A stretch of DNA of 64,000 bases from Scilla litardierei (taxonomy: Eukaryota > Streptophyta > Magnoliopsida > Asparagales > Asparagaceae), in NCBI GenBank assembly GCA_030789695.1, contig CM061142.1, positions 352,445,486 through 352,509,485 of the forward strand. The letters are read 5' to 3'. A program made the position numbers and the translations under genes. The notes under the pieces were generated by a model. The model worked only from the letters and a program-made list of their open reading frames with translations. It made no database searches and was not told the DNA's origin. Position 1 is the first letter of the stretch. Every line of letters begins with the position of its first letter. Shown one piece after another: positions 21,924-33,662 of this stretch.

Positions 21924-24900
21924 AATTGGATACTCGATAGCGGGTGTTCAAAACACATGACGGGTGACGCTCAATTGCTCTACGGAGTGGTTCCCATTGC
22001 AAATGGAAACCGCGTCGTATTTGGAGGCGACGAGAGCGGAACCATAATAGGTGTTGGTAAAGTGGGTAATCCTTCTAAACCCATTATATGTGATGTTTAC
22101 CTTGTTAAAGGATTAAACCACAATCTCATTTCAATAAGTCAACTTTGTGACAAAGGTTACAAAGTTAACTTTGCGAAAGGAATGTGCCATATTTTAAGAA
22201 AAGATAATAATGAATTATTATTTTCCGGCACACGCCATAATGATATATATATCCTAGATCTTCCAAGATCACATGAACAATGTCTTATTGCCAACACAAG
22301 TGAACAACACTTATGGCATCGACGTTTTGGTCATGTGAACTTTGGAACACTTTTTAAGCTTTCCAAGTTAAATTCTATTAGAGGCATCCCTAAGCTTGTC
22401 TTTCAAAAGAAAAGCTTTTGTGACTCGTGTCAACGAGGCAAGCTTCCAAAATCTTCATTTAAACCTAAGAAAAGCATTTCTTCTAAGCGGCCTCTAGAGC
22501 TATTACTTCTAGATTTATTTGGGCCAACTAGAGTTGTTTCATTAGGTAATGCTAGATATGGACTTGTCATCATTGATGACTTTTCTAGGTTTACTTGGGT
22601 ATTTTCATTGTGTAATAAAAATGAAGCTTTTGAAAACTTCACAATTTTTGTTAAGAAATTACAAAATCTCTTAGGAACCACCATTGTCACTATTCGTAGT
22701 GATCATGGAGGTGAATTTGAGAATGAGTCTTTTGAGACATTTTGTGATGAAGTTGGTATTACACACACCTTTTCATTCCCTCGCGCACCTCCTCAAAATG
22801 GTGTTGTTGAGAGAAAGAATAGGACGTTAGTGGAATGTGCTCGTACTATGCTTGATGATAGCCAACTTGGCCATCAATTTTGGGCGGAAGCGGTACACAC
22901 CGCTTGCTATGTGTTTAATAGAATACTTTTGAGGCCCGGCACTAAACAAACTTGTTATGAATTGTTGTTTGGTAGGTTGCCTCAAGTTAAACATTTTCGT
23001 GTTTTTGGTTCAAAATGTTTTATTAAGAACACGTATGGTAGTTTGGACAAATTCGATCCAAGATCCGATGAGGGGATTTTTGTTGGATATTCTTCGCGTA
23101 GCAAAGCATACCGGATATTCAACAAACGAACCTCAACGATCGAGGAATCGCTTCATGCGTCATTTAATGAAGGATTTGTTCCAACTAGAATTACTAATGA
23201 TGATGACTCTATGGATGTCTTATGTGATTCAATTGGTAATTCTAACTCTAATGATTCTATTGATTCTATTGAGACTAACCCGTCTAATGAAGTTGTTGAG
23301 AATGTTCATAGTGATCAAGGTATTCCCAAACGGCTTCATACCGTTCGTGACCATCCTCATGAGCAAGTCATTGGAAATATCCATGATAGTGTCAAGACGA
23401 GATCGCAAGTGAACTACTTCGCTCATTGTGCCTTTGCCTCCTCGATAGAGCCAAAGAATGTTAATGAAGCATGCGAAGATAGCGATTGGATCTTAGCCAT
23501 GGAGGAGGAACTCATTCAATTCGAGAGGAATGAAGTTTGGGAGCTTGTTCCATTTCCATCGAAGAACCACACCGTCATAGGGACAAAGTGGATATTCAAG
23601 AACAAAACCGACGAAAACCAAGTCGTCGTCCAGAACAAAGCTCGGTTAGTTGCTCAAGGCTACCGTCAAGAGGAAGGTATTGATTTCGAAGAATCCTTCG
23701 CTCCGGTAGCTAGATTAGAATCAATTAGATTATTATTGTCTTTTGCATGCCATAAGGATTTTAAATTATTTCAAATGGATGTTAAAAGTGCATTTTTAAA
23801 TGGAGATGTTGTTGAGGAAGTTTACGTTTCTCAACCTCCGGGTTTTATTAATGAAAAATTTCCAAATCATGTTTTTAAACTAAAGAAAGCGTTTTACGGC
23901 TTGAGACAAGCTCCTCGAGCTTGGTATGATCGCCTAAAGAATTTTCTTTTGGATTTGAAGTTTAAAATGGGAGAAGTTGATTCTACACTTTTTGTTAAGC
24001 ATTCGAATAATGATATAATTTTAGTTCAAATATATGTTGATGATATCTTTTCGGTGCTACTAACTTTGCTCTTTGCGAAGAGTTTTCTAATGTGATGAAG
24101 GAACAATTTGAGATGAGCCACATGGGTGAGCTCAAATATTTCTTAGGTCTCCAAATTCGCCAAATGGACGATGCAATCTTCATCCACCAAACGAAGTACA
24201 CGGTGGAGTTGCTAAAGCGATTTGGAATGGAGAATGCCTCCGGAAAGAAGACTCCAATGAGCACGGCTACGCATCTTGATAATGATACTGGCGGTAAGGA
24301 TGTAGACATTCGTCAATATCGAGTTATGATAGGTAGTTTACTTTATCGTACCGCAAGTAGGCCCGATATTATGTTTGTCGTATGCGTATGTGCTCGTTAT
24401 CAGTCTCAACCTAAGGAGTCTCACTTAGTAGCGGTAAAACGTATTTTCTGTTATCTAAGTTATACACTTGATTTTGGATTACTTTATCCAAAATCTAGCA
24501 CGTATGAGTTAATCTCATATAGTGATGCCGATTATGCAGGATGCAAATCCGACAGAAAAAGTACTAGTGGCACTTGCCATTTTATAGGAAATTCCCTTGT
24601 CTCTTGGTTTTCCAAGAAGCAAAATTCTGTATCACTTTCAACCACCGAGGCGGAATACATTGCCGCCGATGCCGCGTGTGCTCAAGTTCTTTGGATGAGA
24701 CACACACTTAAAGACTTTGGTATAAACTGTGATACTTGTCCTATCATGGTTGACAACTAAAGTGCAATATGTCTTTCCAAGAACCCGGTACACCATTCCC
24801 GTTCGAAACACATAGATGTTCGACACCATTTCTTAGATGATCATGTTGCTAAAAAGGACATCATATTAGTGTACGTTGAAACCCAGAAGCAAATCGCCGA

Positions 24901-25042
24901 TATTTTCACGAAACCCCTAAAGGAGGACTCCTTTGTGCGGTTGGTCGAGAATTGGGGATTATGGGCTAATCCGAGATATAGGATTCATTTTTATTCAATA
25001 TTCTTGATTGCTATTCTATTCGTTATATTTGCTCATGCTTGA
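21924..25042 (+). pseudogene. SIRE-2 pol: protease, integrase, reverse transcriptase, RNase H
   Basis: Copia domain order PR-IN-RT-RH. Protease DSG at 21936. Integrase: H/H/C/C finger at about 22310-22440, then the D-D-E core (segments [26 protein letters not shown]). [12 protein letters not shown] entry motif, and YVDD catalytic site at 24033-24044. RNase H: SDADYAGC and TTEAEY motifs. Long open run 21957-24095, then a frameshift just after YVDD into 24092-24760, and a TAA at 24758 where a Gln codon is expected. The frame continues to 25040. Two lesions make it inactive as it stands. Confidence 0.9.
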
Positions 25043-25206
25043 AGTATTGAAATTTTCTGGATTTTTGTTGAATTTTCGGAATTTTCGCTCGATTTGTGCG
25101 TAATCGTCAAATTTCAGATTTTCGATGTTTAATGGGGTAGTATAATGATTAATGAGAGTATTTTGATGTTTCATCCAAGAGTGATTTGGAGAGAAATCAA
25201 AGTTCG

Positions 25207-25495
25207 TAGATTTTCAATTTTTGGACCTCTTTAGTCGGTTCATGTTCAGTGACCGACTGAATAGATTGAGATCTAGTCGGTCAGTAAATGAACACAGACC
25301 GACTAATTCTTGTCAGTTAACTTGGGTTCTGTCACTGTTTACAACTAGTCGGTTCAAGCTTATTGACCGACCGACTAGATCGTGATCTAGTCGGTCAGTG
25401 CTTGAACTGAGACCGACTAGTTGTGACGGTGGCAATTGCGTCTTTTGGCTTCTAATCGACTTATTTAGTCATCTCGACCGACTATTTTCTCTTTT
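25207..25495 (+). promoter_or_regulatory. Internal palindrome cluster upstream of the SIRE-2 extra ORF
   Basis: Two full units and a partial one of the same cassette as the SIRE LTR (AGTCGGTT... GACCGACTAGAT...ATCTAGTCGGTC... GACCGACTA) lie between the end of pol and the extra ORF start at 25770. No clear TATA box follows. It repeats the ATH-1/ATH-2 pattern of LTR motif plus extra ORF, which suggests regulatory use. Confidence 0.6.
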
Positions 25496-25526
25496 AGTCG
25501 ATCGAAAACCCCGTCTCAGCTCAAAA

Positions 25527-25642
25527 CCCCCCCCCCCCCCGACCCTTCGTCTTCCTCCCTCTCCCATCGCCGTTTTCCGACCACATCTCCGGCCGTTTTC
25601 CGTCGACCTCCTCCTAGGGTAAACCCCCCCCCCCCCCCCCCG
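25527..25642 (+). repeat. Two C homopolymers, C14 and C18
   Basis: 25527-25540 is a run of 14 C and 25625-25642 a run of 18 C, about 130 and 245 bp before the extra ORF ATG. The minus strand could form G-quadruplexes. Run lengths may be unreliable in the assembly. Confidence 0.9.
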
Positions 25643-25769
25643 CTCCCATCTCCTGTTTAGGGTTAGATCATTTCAGTTAGGGTTTCTATTGATTTCGATT
25701 CCTAGGGTTTGCTAGGGTTCCGGCTATCTAGGGTTTTTCCGATCTCTTGCGTCGTGTCTTGCTTCGATT

Positions 25770-26873
25770 ATGGCAAGAACACGAATTCCGATCACTCCCT
25801 CTAGCCCCTCGCCGATGACCATAGAACCTACCCCTATGGTTCCCGATCAACCTACGCGAACCCCTCCTAGACGTCGTTCGAAAACCACCCAACCCTCTTC
25901 GTCTTCGCCTCCTCTTAAGCATAAGAGGACGGCGACTGCGAAACCCCGTGCCCGATCTTAGCCCAAGCCCAAGCCAGTAATTTTTCGTGCTCCCACTCCA
26001 CCCGGTGCTTCGGATTCTGACACCGAGTATTTTCCCGAGCATGAGACTCATAGGGAACCCACTCCTCATACCCATCCTGTGTCTAGCTCCCGACCACGTA
26101 CGTCTACCCGTAAGCCTAAGGGAAAGGCTCCGATGCCGGTAGGCGGTGTCGATATCTCGTTGTGTCGCGACGACCCTTTGTGTCTCGCGGCTTACAACTG
26201 TATCGAACATTGCCTGCTGCTTCTGGAGCATTTCGTCCAGATTAGTGACTTCATAGGGCTAGCAGATCTTCTGTCGTCTTCGGGTCTTATCGATTACCTT
26301 CGATATGATCCTAAGGTGAATCCTCACCCCTACCCTCGTTTAGTAAAACTATTCTATGCCAATAGGATCCGGGGTCAGTACGATGCGACCCACTCTGTTG
26401 AGACGACTGTTTTGGGGACTCCTATAGTCCTCACAGCAGAAATCTTAGGAGAGATTTTGGGTATCTCCTCGTCTGGCCTCCTCCCCTCAGACATTTCTGT
26501 TGATGATATTTCTTCCCTAGATCAGACCATCCTTTCTGAGATTTTCCATCAGATTCCTCCCACCATGATTGGCGTTCCCTCCAAATCCTTTAAGCCTAAT
26601 GCATGGGTCCTGAATTTGATTCTGAAGTCGTGCTTGCTTCCCAAGTACGGCTCCTCATCTCTACCATCCCAGCCCTTCTTGAAGTTGATCTATGCTATTT
26701 TCATGGGGAGCTCGATTAACTGAGCTCGCATTATACTCGATAAGATGGACTCTTTCGAGTGTATTCGCAAGTCCACGAAATCGGCTCATATCTCCTTCCT
26801 GTGATTGTTGACCCTTGTTTTTCGTCACTTCCGTGTCACACTTCCTCGTGACGATGAGCGTCCACTTGGTCCT
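25770..26873 (+). pseudogene. SIRE-2 extra ORF, first part (putative plant transposon protein type), interrupted by ATH-2
   Basis: One frame from the ATG at 25770. The N-terminus is Pro/Ser/Arg/Lys-rich with several basic clusters that look like nuclear localisation signals (RRRSK, KHKR, TRKPKGK). It then has a folded region (about 26150-26700: VDISLCRDDPLC, ANRIRGQYDATHS, ETTVLGTPIVLT, EILGEILGI) typical of the extra protein encoded downstream of pol in Sireviruses and annotated in plants as putative plant transposon protein. Stops at 25959, 26721 and about 26802. ATH-2 is inserted at 26873; the same frame resumes at 46347. There is no signal peptide or transmembrane helix, so an envelope role is not supported here. 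Confidence 0.7.
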
Positions 26874-27238
26874 TGATCGCTCCGGAATGTAACCCAAAAG
26901 TGCAACCGTGTAGTTTTACCGCAAGCGCACGGTGTAGCGGCGAGCGGGTTATCGAACACAGGGAGGACGAATGAAAGTGCTTGCTCCGAACAACCTGGCT
27001 ATTAAGAACGGAAAAGAGAGAATTTGCCTTTGGCGTTCCTGTCACAATCGTCAGACAAAGTACGAAGATATCAAATCAAATAAAGACGTCTAGGGAATGG
27101 GGAATTCCCGCCACTCACCGTATTTCGTCAATGTGGTTCATTGGTATCAAAATTGCTAGAATAAAATTTTGGATGAACTAGTTGCAACTGAATGTAATAC
27201 CTAGCTCACGCTCTCGCGCTGTTGCCGGTCTATAGCTA

Positions 27239-27545
27239 TCCTAGGTTCGGGTCCAATCTCTTGCAAACCCTAGCCTAGGGAAGCTAGCATTAGGATCAAC
27301 ATCATCGTTCAATCGCGCCCTGAGCCCACTTTCGTGCAAACTCGGGCCACGACCTAGGTTGGGATAGTTCCTACCCGTCCAATCTCTTGCAAACGGGTAT
27401 CGGCACGGAATTGCAACCGGAAACCCTAGTATCGGTCCAATCTCTTGTAAACCGATACTACGGAAATTCGATTCCAACCCAATTCGGATTTCTAGGGTTT
27501 CCTATCGAGTTGGGATCCAATCTCTTGCAAATCCCAATCAGTATG
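27239..27545 (-). repeat. Constant-loop hairpin array in ATH-2 3' LTR
   Basis: Same array as at 44888-45185 in the 5' LTR. Four loops are TCCAATCTCTTGCAAA or one base different and one is CCCACTTTCGTGCAAA. Each is flanked by self-complementary but different arms (for example TACCCG/CGGGTA and TAGTATCGG/CCGATACTA). Confidence 0.75.
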
Positions 27546-28019
27546 AATACCTAGCTATCCGTAGTAAATCGATCCCAATCTAAACCTAATAGCAATTCTA
27601 GCAATATTTCCACCAATTCATTACAAATCTGAAATTGGGCTCGTAGGGTTCATCCCCACGCCCCAAGGCGTGTAGACTACTCACAATTCATAGCACTAAT
27701 ACAAAAATAATCAATGAAAATCACAAGAGAATTCATCACAATATTGAGATAAGCAATAAAAATAGTATTTTTAGAGGGGAGAGACACAAACCAATGGAGT
27801 TGTTCCAATAATCCAACAAAAATCCACTTTTGTCTCCTCTCCAATCACAAGAATAAAAGTTAAAAAGTTAATCTAAAAAGCTGCAAAAATTCAAGAGAAA
27901 GGCTCTCTAACCTAGGGTAAAAACAGGGGTTAAATACCCCCCAAAATCGTCCAAAAAACTGTGACCAAAATGCCCCTGCGCAGCCTGAAATCCGAAATTT
28001 TCGCTACAGGCAGCGCGTC

Positions 28020-28405
28020 GCACTCGGCCGAGTGACAAAAGTCGCTCGGCCGAGTGAGAAACCCTGTAAATTTCCAGTAAGTCTGGGTCTTCGGGGGTCT
28101 TCACTTCGGGAGTCACTCGGCCGAGTGAGGTGTCGTCACTCGGCCGATGGCTTCTTAGTACTCGGGCGGTCGGCATTTGTCACTCGGCCGAGTGGGTCTT
28201 CTGAAGATCAGGCAGACGAAAAACAGTAAGTTGGCGATTTTTGACATGCGTCGTCTGAGTGCCACTCAGGCGGACGGGGTCTCGTCACTCGGCCGATGTG
28301 GCTTCCGTCGCTCGGCCGAATGCACACATAAAACGTGTCCGATCCGGTCGGCCGAGCGGTGTCTCGCTGGTCGGCCGAGTGACTCCTTCACTCGGCCGAG
28401 TGAGA
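28020..28405 (-). promoter_or_regulatory. Palindrome cluster (CACTCGGCCGAGTG) in ATH-2 3' LTR
   Basis: About ten copies, several the perfect 14-bp palindrome CACTCGGCCGAGTG, upstream (element sense) of the TATA-like box at 27927-27937. Same content as 45670-46055. Confidence 0.7.
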
Positions 28406-28698
28406 CACCAAAAATGCCCAAACAGCTTGTTTTGGCCTCCTCGTCGCTCCTGCGACGTTCTTTCTTCTTCCTCTCCTCTCCAATGGCAAAATACCCCTCG
28501 GGGAGGTTGTCGGTGACACTCTGGAGTAGGCGTATCTCGAGATCACTCCAAATCGCTCCAAATCACCTGAAATGGGACAAAAACAACAAATCGTGAAAAG
28601 CATCGCAATATCGTCGATATATCGTGAAAAACATGATTTGAGCGATCTAAATGGCATGCAAACATGCGGGGAAAAAAGTGTAAAATAAGGAGTGATCA

Positions 28699-30646
28699 AA
28701 ATCCCCCAAGCTTACCTCTTACTCGTCCTCGAGGAAGATAAGTAAAAGGCGAACCCGGTGGATTCAGAAAACTAAAACGAAAACGGCGAAGAACGAAAAA
28801 ATGAAAAACGAATAAAAACGAATAACGAAATAAAAACAAAGAAGAAAGAAAGAAGCGAAGAGGGAAGCTACTAGATCATTTTCTCAGGACGTGGGTTTTG
28901 CTTGCTCATATAGCATGCACCGAATGAAAAACACATGTCAAAGAATTTTATTTCGATATTATAGTATAATAGTGCAAATAGAAATAGAAAACCCACGAAC
29001 AATGATATAATCATGAAAAACGGAAAAATTTTAGAATTAACATTGTCTGAATCATCTAAAGCGGTATACAAATCGCAGATCACACACTTTTCAATTGAAC
29101 GCTTTCTATGAGGAGTATAAGAATATCACGCCGTAGAATAGAAAGAATAGATAAGCATGGATTTCATGAAATGAGTGCTAGGCATGGATTTCTGGACTTC
29201 GTAAAGCTAAAAATAATCTCACCGAGTATAGAATATTACTTAGCCTAGGTTGTCGTGCAACGTCAAGTAGTCACTCTCTCACACATCATTGGATTCCCTC
29301 CCCCAAGCTTATCTATAAGCGTGGTGGCATAAAAAATATTTACATCCCCATTTTTATAAAGCTCCAAATGCAAAAAAAAACAAAAAATGAGGGAAAGAAA
29401 GAGAGAACATGAGATGGTATCTTTTATTGAGGTTCTTTCCTCTTTTCTTTTTCTTTTTCTTTTCTCTTTTTTTTTCAAAAGCATATATACACAATGATCC
29501 CGAATCAAAGAGAAATAAGGATATACAAGAATTTTTCTTTTTCTTTCTTTGGTTTTGGGAAATTTGGAGCTAGGAATTAATAGCGGGGGAAATGCCATAT
29601 AATAGAATCGGTAAGGGGAGATTCACCAATGATTTTAAAATAGAGAAATGATGTTCAAGATTTGTGGAGAAAGAAATAAATATATCTCTCGGTTCACTCT
29701 ATAGGACGTGCACGACAACTTCAGCAGGGTAATCTAATCTACTCAGTTTCGATCACAAAAAAGCTAAACTAATCCAGATTTATCATAGCTAACATCATTC
29801 AATCATCCTGAAGTGAAATGTACAAATCATGCATATAGAAGTGATATAGGAAAAGAAATCGGTACTCCAGATATAAGCATTCAATGCGTGAATCTTGGTG
29901 TGTTTTCTGCGATAGCATACATATGAATATTCAGACTCAGCTAATAATAAAATTTCATCCATTTTCATGTGGGAAAAGTGTGGGTTACTATCTCTAAATG
30001 CAAGGCAAATCACAGCATATGATATCAGAAATAGAATCTAAGACATGACAAATATAGCATGCATATAGAGAAAGCTAACTCCACGTCGTCATCATCACAG
30101 AAAAGTCATCTCTAGCATGAGATGAAAAAGAAATAAAGATAAAGGGGAAAATAAAACTATTCACAATGCGGCACGCAAAGAAAATAAGAAAAACGTGATG
30201 CATGGTAAAATAAAAGAAAAAATGATGAAAATAAGTGCAAAAGCGGAAAATGGCGTGAAAAAACTAAAAACAAAGGTGGTAAATCGAAAAAGAATGTGAG
30301 AACTCACTCCCCCAACCTAAATGGCACAATGTCCTCAATGTGCAAAGTGTGGCACACCGAGAGACAAGTAATGTGAGGGGTAAGGGAGGATGCATGCATG
30401 AGGAAAGATAAGAAAATAAGGAAACGAAAAATATGATGCGGACATGATGCATGCAGATATAGGAGTGATATAGATATAAAGGTGTGACACCAAAAACTCG
30501 CCCTCTCTCCCAAAAAAGATATATAAAGATATGTAAAGAAGATGTGTACCCAAAAACAGTGAGGGGAGGGGGGTGCGCAAAATAAATCAGGACCCAACAG
30601 AGACGGGCAGCACAACGGCAAAAAGAATCGATGGCATCAAGAGTGC
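28699..30646 (-). other. ATH-2 3' non-coding region with three hairpin-polypurine modules
   Basis: No gene. In sense order: hairpin 30324-30343 followed by a TTGGGGGAG tract, hairpin 29307-29320 (arms GCTTAT/ATAAGC) fused to a TTGGGGGAGGG tract, and hairpin 28719-28745 followed by the PPT (plus strand aaatcccccaagctt, 28699 on) that abuts the 3' LTR. T-rich low complexity lies at about 29450-29475. Short ORFs are not credible. Confidence 0.6.
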
Positions 30647-32776
30647 CTAAGAAGGTGGGGCTGCGCCGTCTCCGTCCTGAGGCGGAGGTGGTGGTGGTGG
30701 TGGTGGGACAGGCTGCTGAGCGGGAGTGGGTGTTGGGGTGGAAGTGGAAGCAGGCTGGGTATGGGTAGGAGTGGGGGTGGTGACCTGCTGGGTGGGTGGG
30801 GATACGCGGGAGAGACGCTCTAGGACCTGGGTAAGGCAGTAGTGAATGTGCGGGAGCAGGTCGAAGCGGCCAGCCATCGCGGTGACGGTGGCAGACAGGG
30901 TCCTAAGGTCGCCTCTGAGGCCACTCACCGCCCCCTCGAGAGCACGAATGCTCTGAAGTACAGTGTCAGGGGGAGGTGGTGCAGAGGGACGCACCGGTCT
31001 GTGCTGTGTAGGGCGGGGCTGGCGTACTCGGGTGGCGTAGGTGATGGGCTCAGCTGGTAGGTGTACGAAAGGTGCTGCGCTCGCAAGTGTGGGCCTGGCC
31101 TCAGTGTGAGGCCGGGGCACCGGCTGGTAAGAAGTGGAGGCAGCAGCAACGAAGGAAGAATACAAAAGTGGCAACGAGGCGGCCAGAGAGGTCGGTGACA
31201 CAGAAGTGTGGACAGACGCCACGACACTCTCAGAGAATACAGCAGCGGTGGAGACAGAGGTGGAGACCACGGTCTCAACGGCGGTGGTAAAAGAGGGCTC
31301 TCCGCACTCAACTATAGTCGGCGGGCGCTCGGGTGGGGCAGAGGAAACGGGCTCGGCAGACAGAGGGCCAGTGGTGGTGGTGGCAGGCGTGGAAGCAGTG
31401 GAGGTGGGCTCAGCTAGGGTACTCCCGACACCGACAGAAGTGTGGACAGAGGTGTCTGGAGCAGCAGAAATATCAGGGATAGGCTGAGGGGCCACGGGGT
31501 CAACAGGGGCAGCAGGCTCAGCAGGTGCAACAGGGTCTGCGGGAGCAGCGTGGGCAGCGTGAGCCTGCTCGGCCTCCTTGGCCTCGAGCACGTATGCGGC
31601 TGGGATCAGAACATCCATCGCAGGGAGCCAGTCCACTTGGGCCGGTGCAATCTGAGTCCGAGTTGGGCTCGGAAGAATCATGTAATCGGCACCGAAGGGG
31701 CAGTGCAGCCAGACCTAGTGTCGCTCACCGTGCGGACGCAGCATCTTCATCCGGGCCATAACATCAATGGACAGTGAAGTGGGGCCCGGTGCTCGTCGCA
31801 GGTCATCTGGAAAATCCTCGCCGGTCATAAGGGCGAGCAAGGTGATCAGGCTGTCGCAGAATATCGGTGAGCGAGTGCCCACCGATACGATGATGCGATC
31901 CAAAAACCAAGCCGTGACATCAATCACGACGGCGGGGACCAACTCATCGCCCTCCCTAGATAGAGCTCTGGGCCGTGTCATTGCATAGAGCATATAGAGC
32001 TCCGGCGTGGACATCGTACCCGGCTCATAGCTGGCCAAAAAGGTAGTCGCCATGAGGCGATGTGCTATACGGAGGTAAGGGTGGACGATGGCCGAGGCCT
32101 TGGCCCTACTAGGGTCGAAGGCAGCATGAAGACCCGTAATCCGGGCCCAGAAGGCGCCGGCGTCGAAGGAAGGCGGGGGGATATGGGTGGGGGCGTAACC
32201 ACGGTCGGCCCCGGGGACATCGGGCCATGAGAAGAAAGCTCTCATCATACCGAGAGTGACCTGGCACTCTCGGTCCATGAACCGAAACGAGCATCCCTCG
32301 TCGGTCTGGGAAATCGAACTAAGAACCTCAAGTGTCGGACGGATAAACGTGTCCGCCGACACCTGGAAGAAATCTCGCCAGCCCACTTTGTCGTACAACG
32401 TGAGCATCCCCTCGAGTACCCCCAGGCGTCCTAGGTCTGCAAGGTGTGCGAACCTGGAGGGTACGATCGAGCGCTGGGAGATACGCTCGAAAGCGACGCG
32501 GTGTGCGTCGTTCCGGAACGTGATCCCCAGCGGCCCGATAAGTGGAGCCGGAGGTGGTGGCTGTGGAGCGGTAGGGAGTGGCTGTGCGAGGTGTATGGGC
32601 TGTGCGGGCTCTACAGGCTGTGCGGGGTGTGTGGGGCCTGTAGGCCGTGCTGGGTGAACGGGGTGTGGTGGAGAAGGCGGAGGAGAGTCCTCCACCTCGT
32701 GGGAGGGGCCGGCATCATCCGACCGCTTCCGCTTGGCGGAAGCTCTCCTCGACCCCGGCCATGTTCGGGGCGGCAT
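30647..32776 (-). pseudogene. ATH-2 extra ORF2 (Athila ORF1 type), one nonsense codon
   Basis: One minus-strand frame of 709 codons from the ATG at 32776 to 30647, broken only by a TAG at 31715-31717; ATH-1 has Trp (TGG) at the same site. N-terminus: basic NLS-like cluster ASAKRKRS (residues about 13-20), then a Pro-rich spacer. Residues about 85-345 are the Athila-family domain (LGITFRNDAHRVAFE ... MARMKMLRPH). The C-terminal third is low-complexity Ala/Pro/Ser/Thr with a short possible coiled coil (AVSGLRGDLRTLSATV) and a Pro-rich tail. No signal peptide or membrane helix. The role is unknown; a nuclear, possibly DNA-binding function is inferred from the basic N-terminus and its promoter. 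Confidence 0.75.
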
Positions 32777-33312
32777 TTGGGCCCCGAGCGCTCACCAAAA
32801 CCAATAAAAAAGCGGCGTGCGTAAAATAAAGGAAAGAATATACCATGACATGCCGCGAGTGCAAAGCTATGGAAGCGTGCGAAGACGACGCCTCCACGTA
32901 GCCCAAATCAGTCCCTGGAAGCTCCCTTGGGCTCCCCTAAGCTCCCAAATATAACCTGCGCATGAAACGGAGATATCAACGAGTAATATTCAAAACGTAT
33001 GGGGCATTAGGGGTATAATAGATAGAAATGGAAATTAATTTGGGTTTGGGGTTCGTTAGATACATGGATCCTCGAAAAATACACAAAAGAGGAGAAAATA
33101 GGCTAAAATGGGGTTACCGGAGTCGGCCGGAGCAGTGGCCGCCGGCGGCGACTCGGGCGAGGTGTGGCGGCGGCTCGACCGGCGGTGGGTGGCCGAGTGG
33201 CAGCGCAGCGTGAGGGATCAGGCGAGCGAGGGGGAGGTTCGGGCGCTGGGAAGTCTAAGAGTCGGGCCGTTGCGATTTGTTTCGTTTCGAAAAACGAGCC
33301 CGACCCTCGCCC
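32777..33312 (-). other. Leader between the internal TATA box and ATH-2 ORF2
   Basis: About 540 bp with no conserved ORF, GC-rich at 33110-33300. If the TATA at 33313-33322 is used, this is the 5' UTR of the ORF2 transcript. Confidence 0.5.
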
Positions 33313-33662
33313 CTATTTATAGTAAAAGTTACGACTCGGCCGAGTGACTGGGTCGCTCGACCGAGTGATCTTTAAGGAAAAATTCCTCCCCGCTACGCTT
33401 CGGCCGAGTGGCCTTGCCACCCTCGGCCGAGTGGAGTAAGTCCATTCGGCCGAGTGGCTCAAGCTACTTGGCAAGACTCGCCCTAGGAGCGTATCAGTTT
33501 TACTCGGCCGAGTGAACATATATACTCGGTCGAGTAGCAGTTATACTGAAATCAGGAAAATAAACATAGAGTTGGGTACAGCAGACTTCCCTCGTTCGTG
33601 AGCGGCTCGGCCGGATGAACTTGTGTGCTCGGCCGAGTGACTAGTATGCTCGGCCGAGTGAG
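33313..33662 (-). promoter_or_regulatory. Internal promoter of ATH-2 ORF2: TATA box plus palindrome cluster
   Basis: Minus strand CTATAAATAG (33313-33322) is a textbook TATA box. Directly upstream in the sense direction, 33332-33662 holds about ten copies of ACTCGGCCGAGT and close variants, the same motif as in the LTR of this element. The order cluster-TATA-ORF mimics the LTR promoter and points to separate transcription of ORF2. Confidence 0.65.

Larger units (their letters stand above)
26874..28698 (-). repeat. ATH-2 3' LTR
   Basis: 1825 bp from TGATCGCTCCGG to AGTGATCA; a near-identical pair with 44464-46346. A short segment near its left end (present at about 44485-44550) is missing or replaced here, so the two LTRs differ by an indel in U5. 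It carries the TATA-like box (27927-27937), hairpin array (about 27239-27545) and palindrome cluster (28020-28405). Confidence 0.92.
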
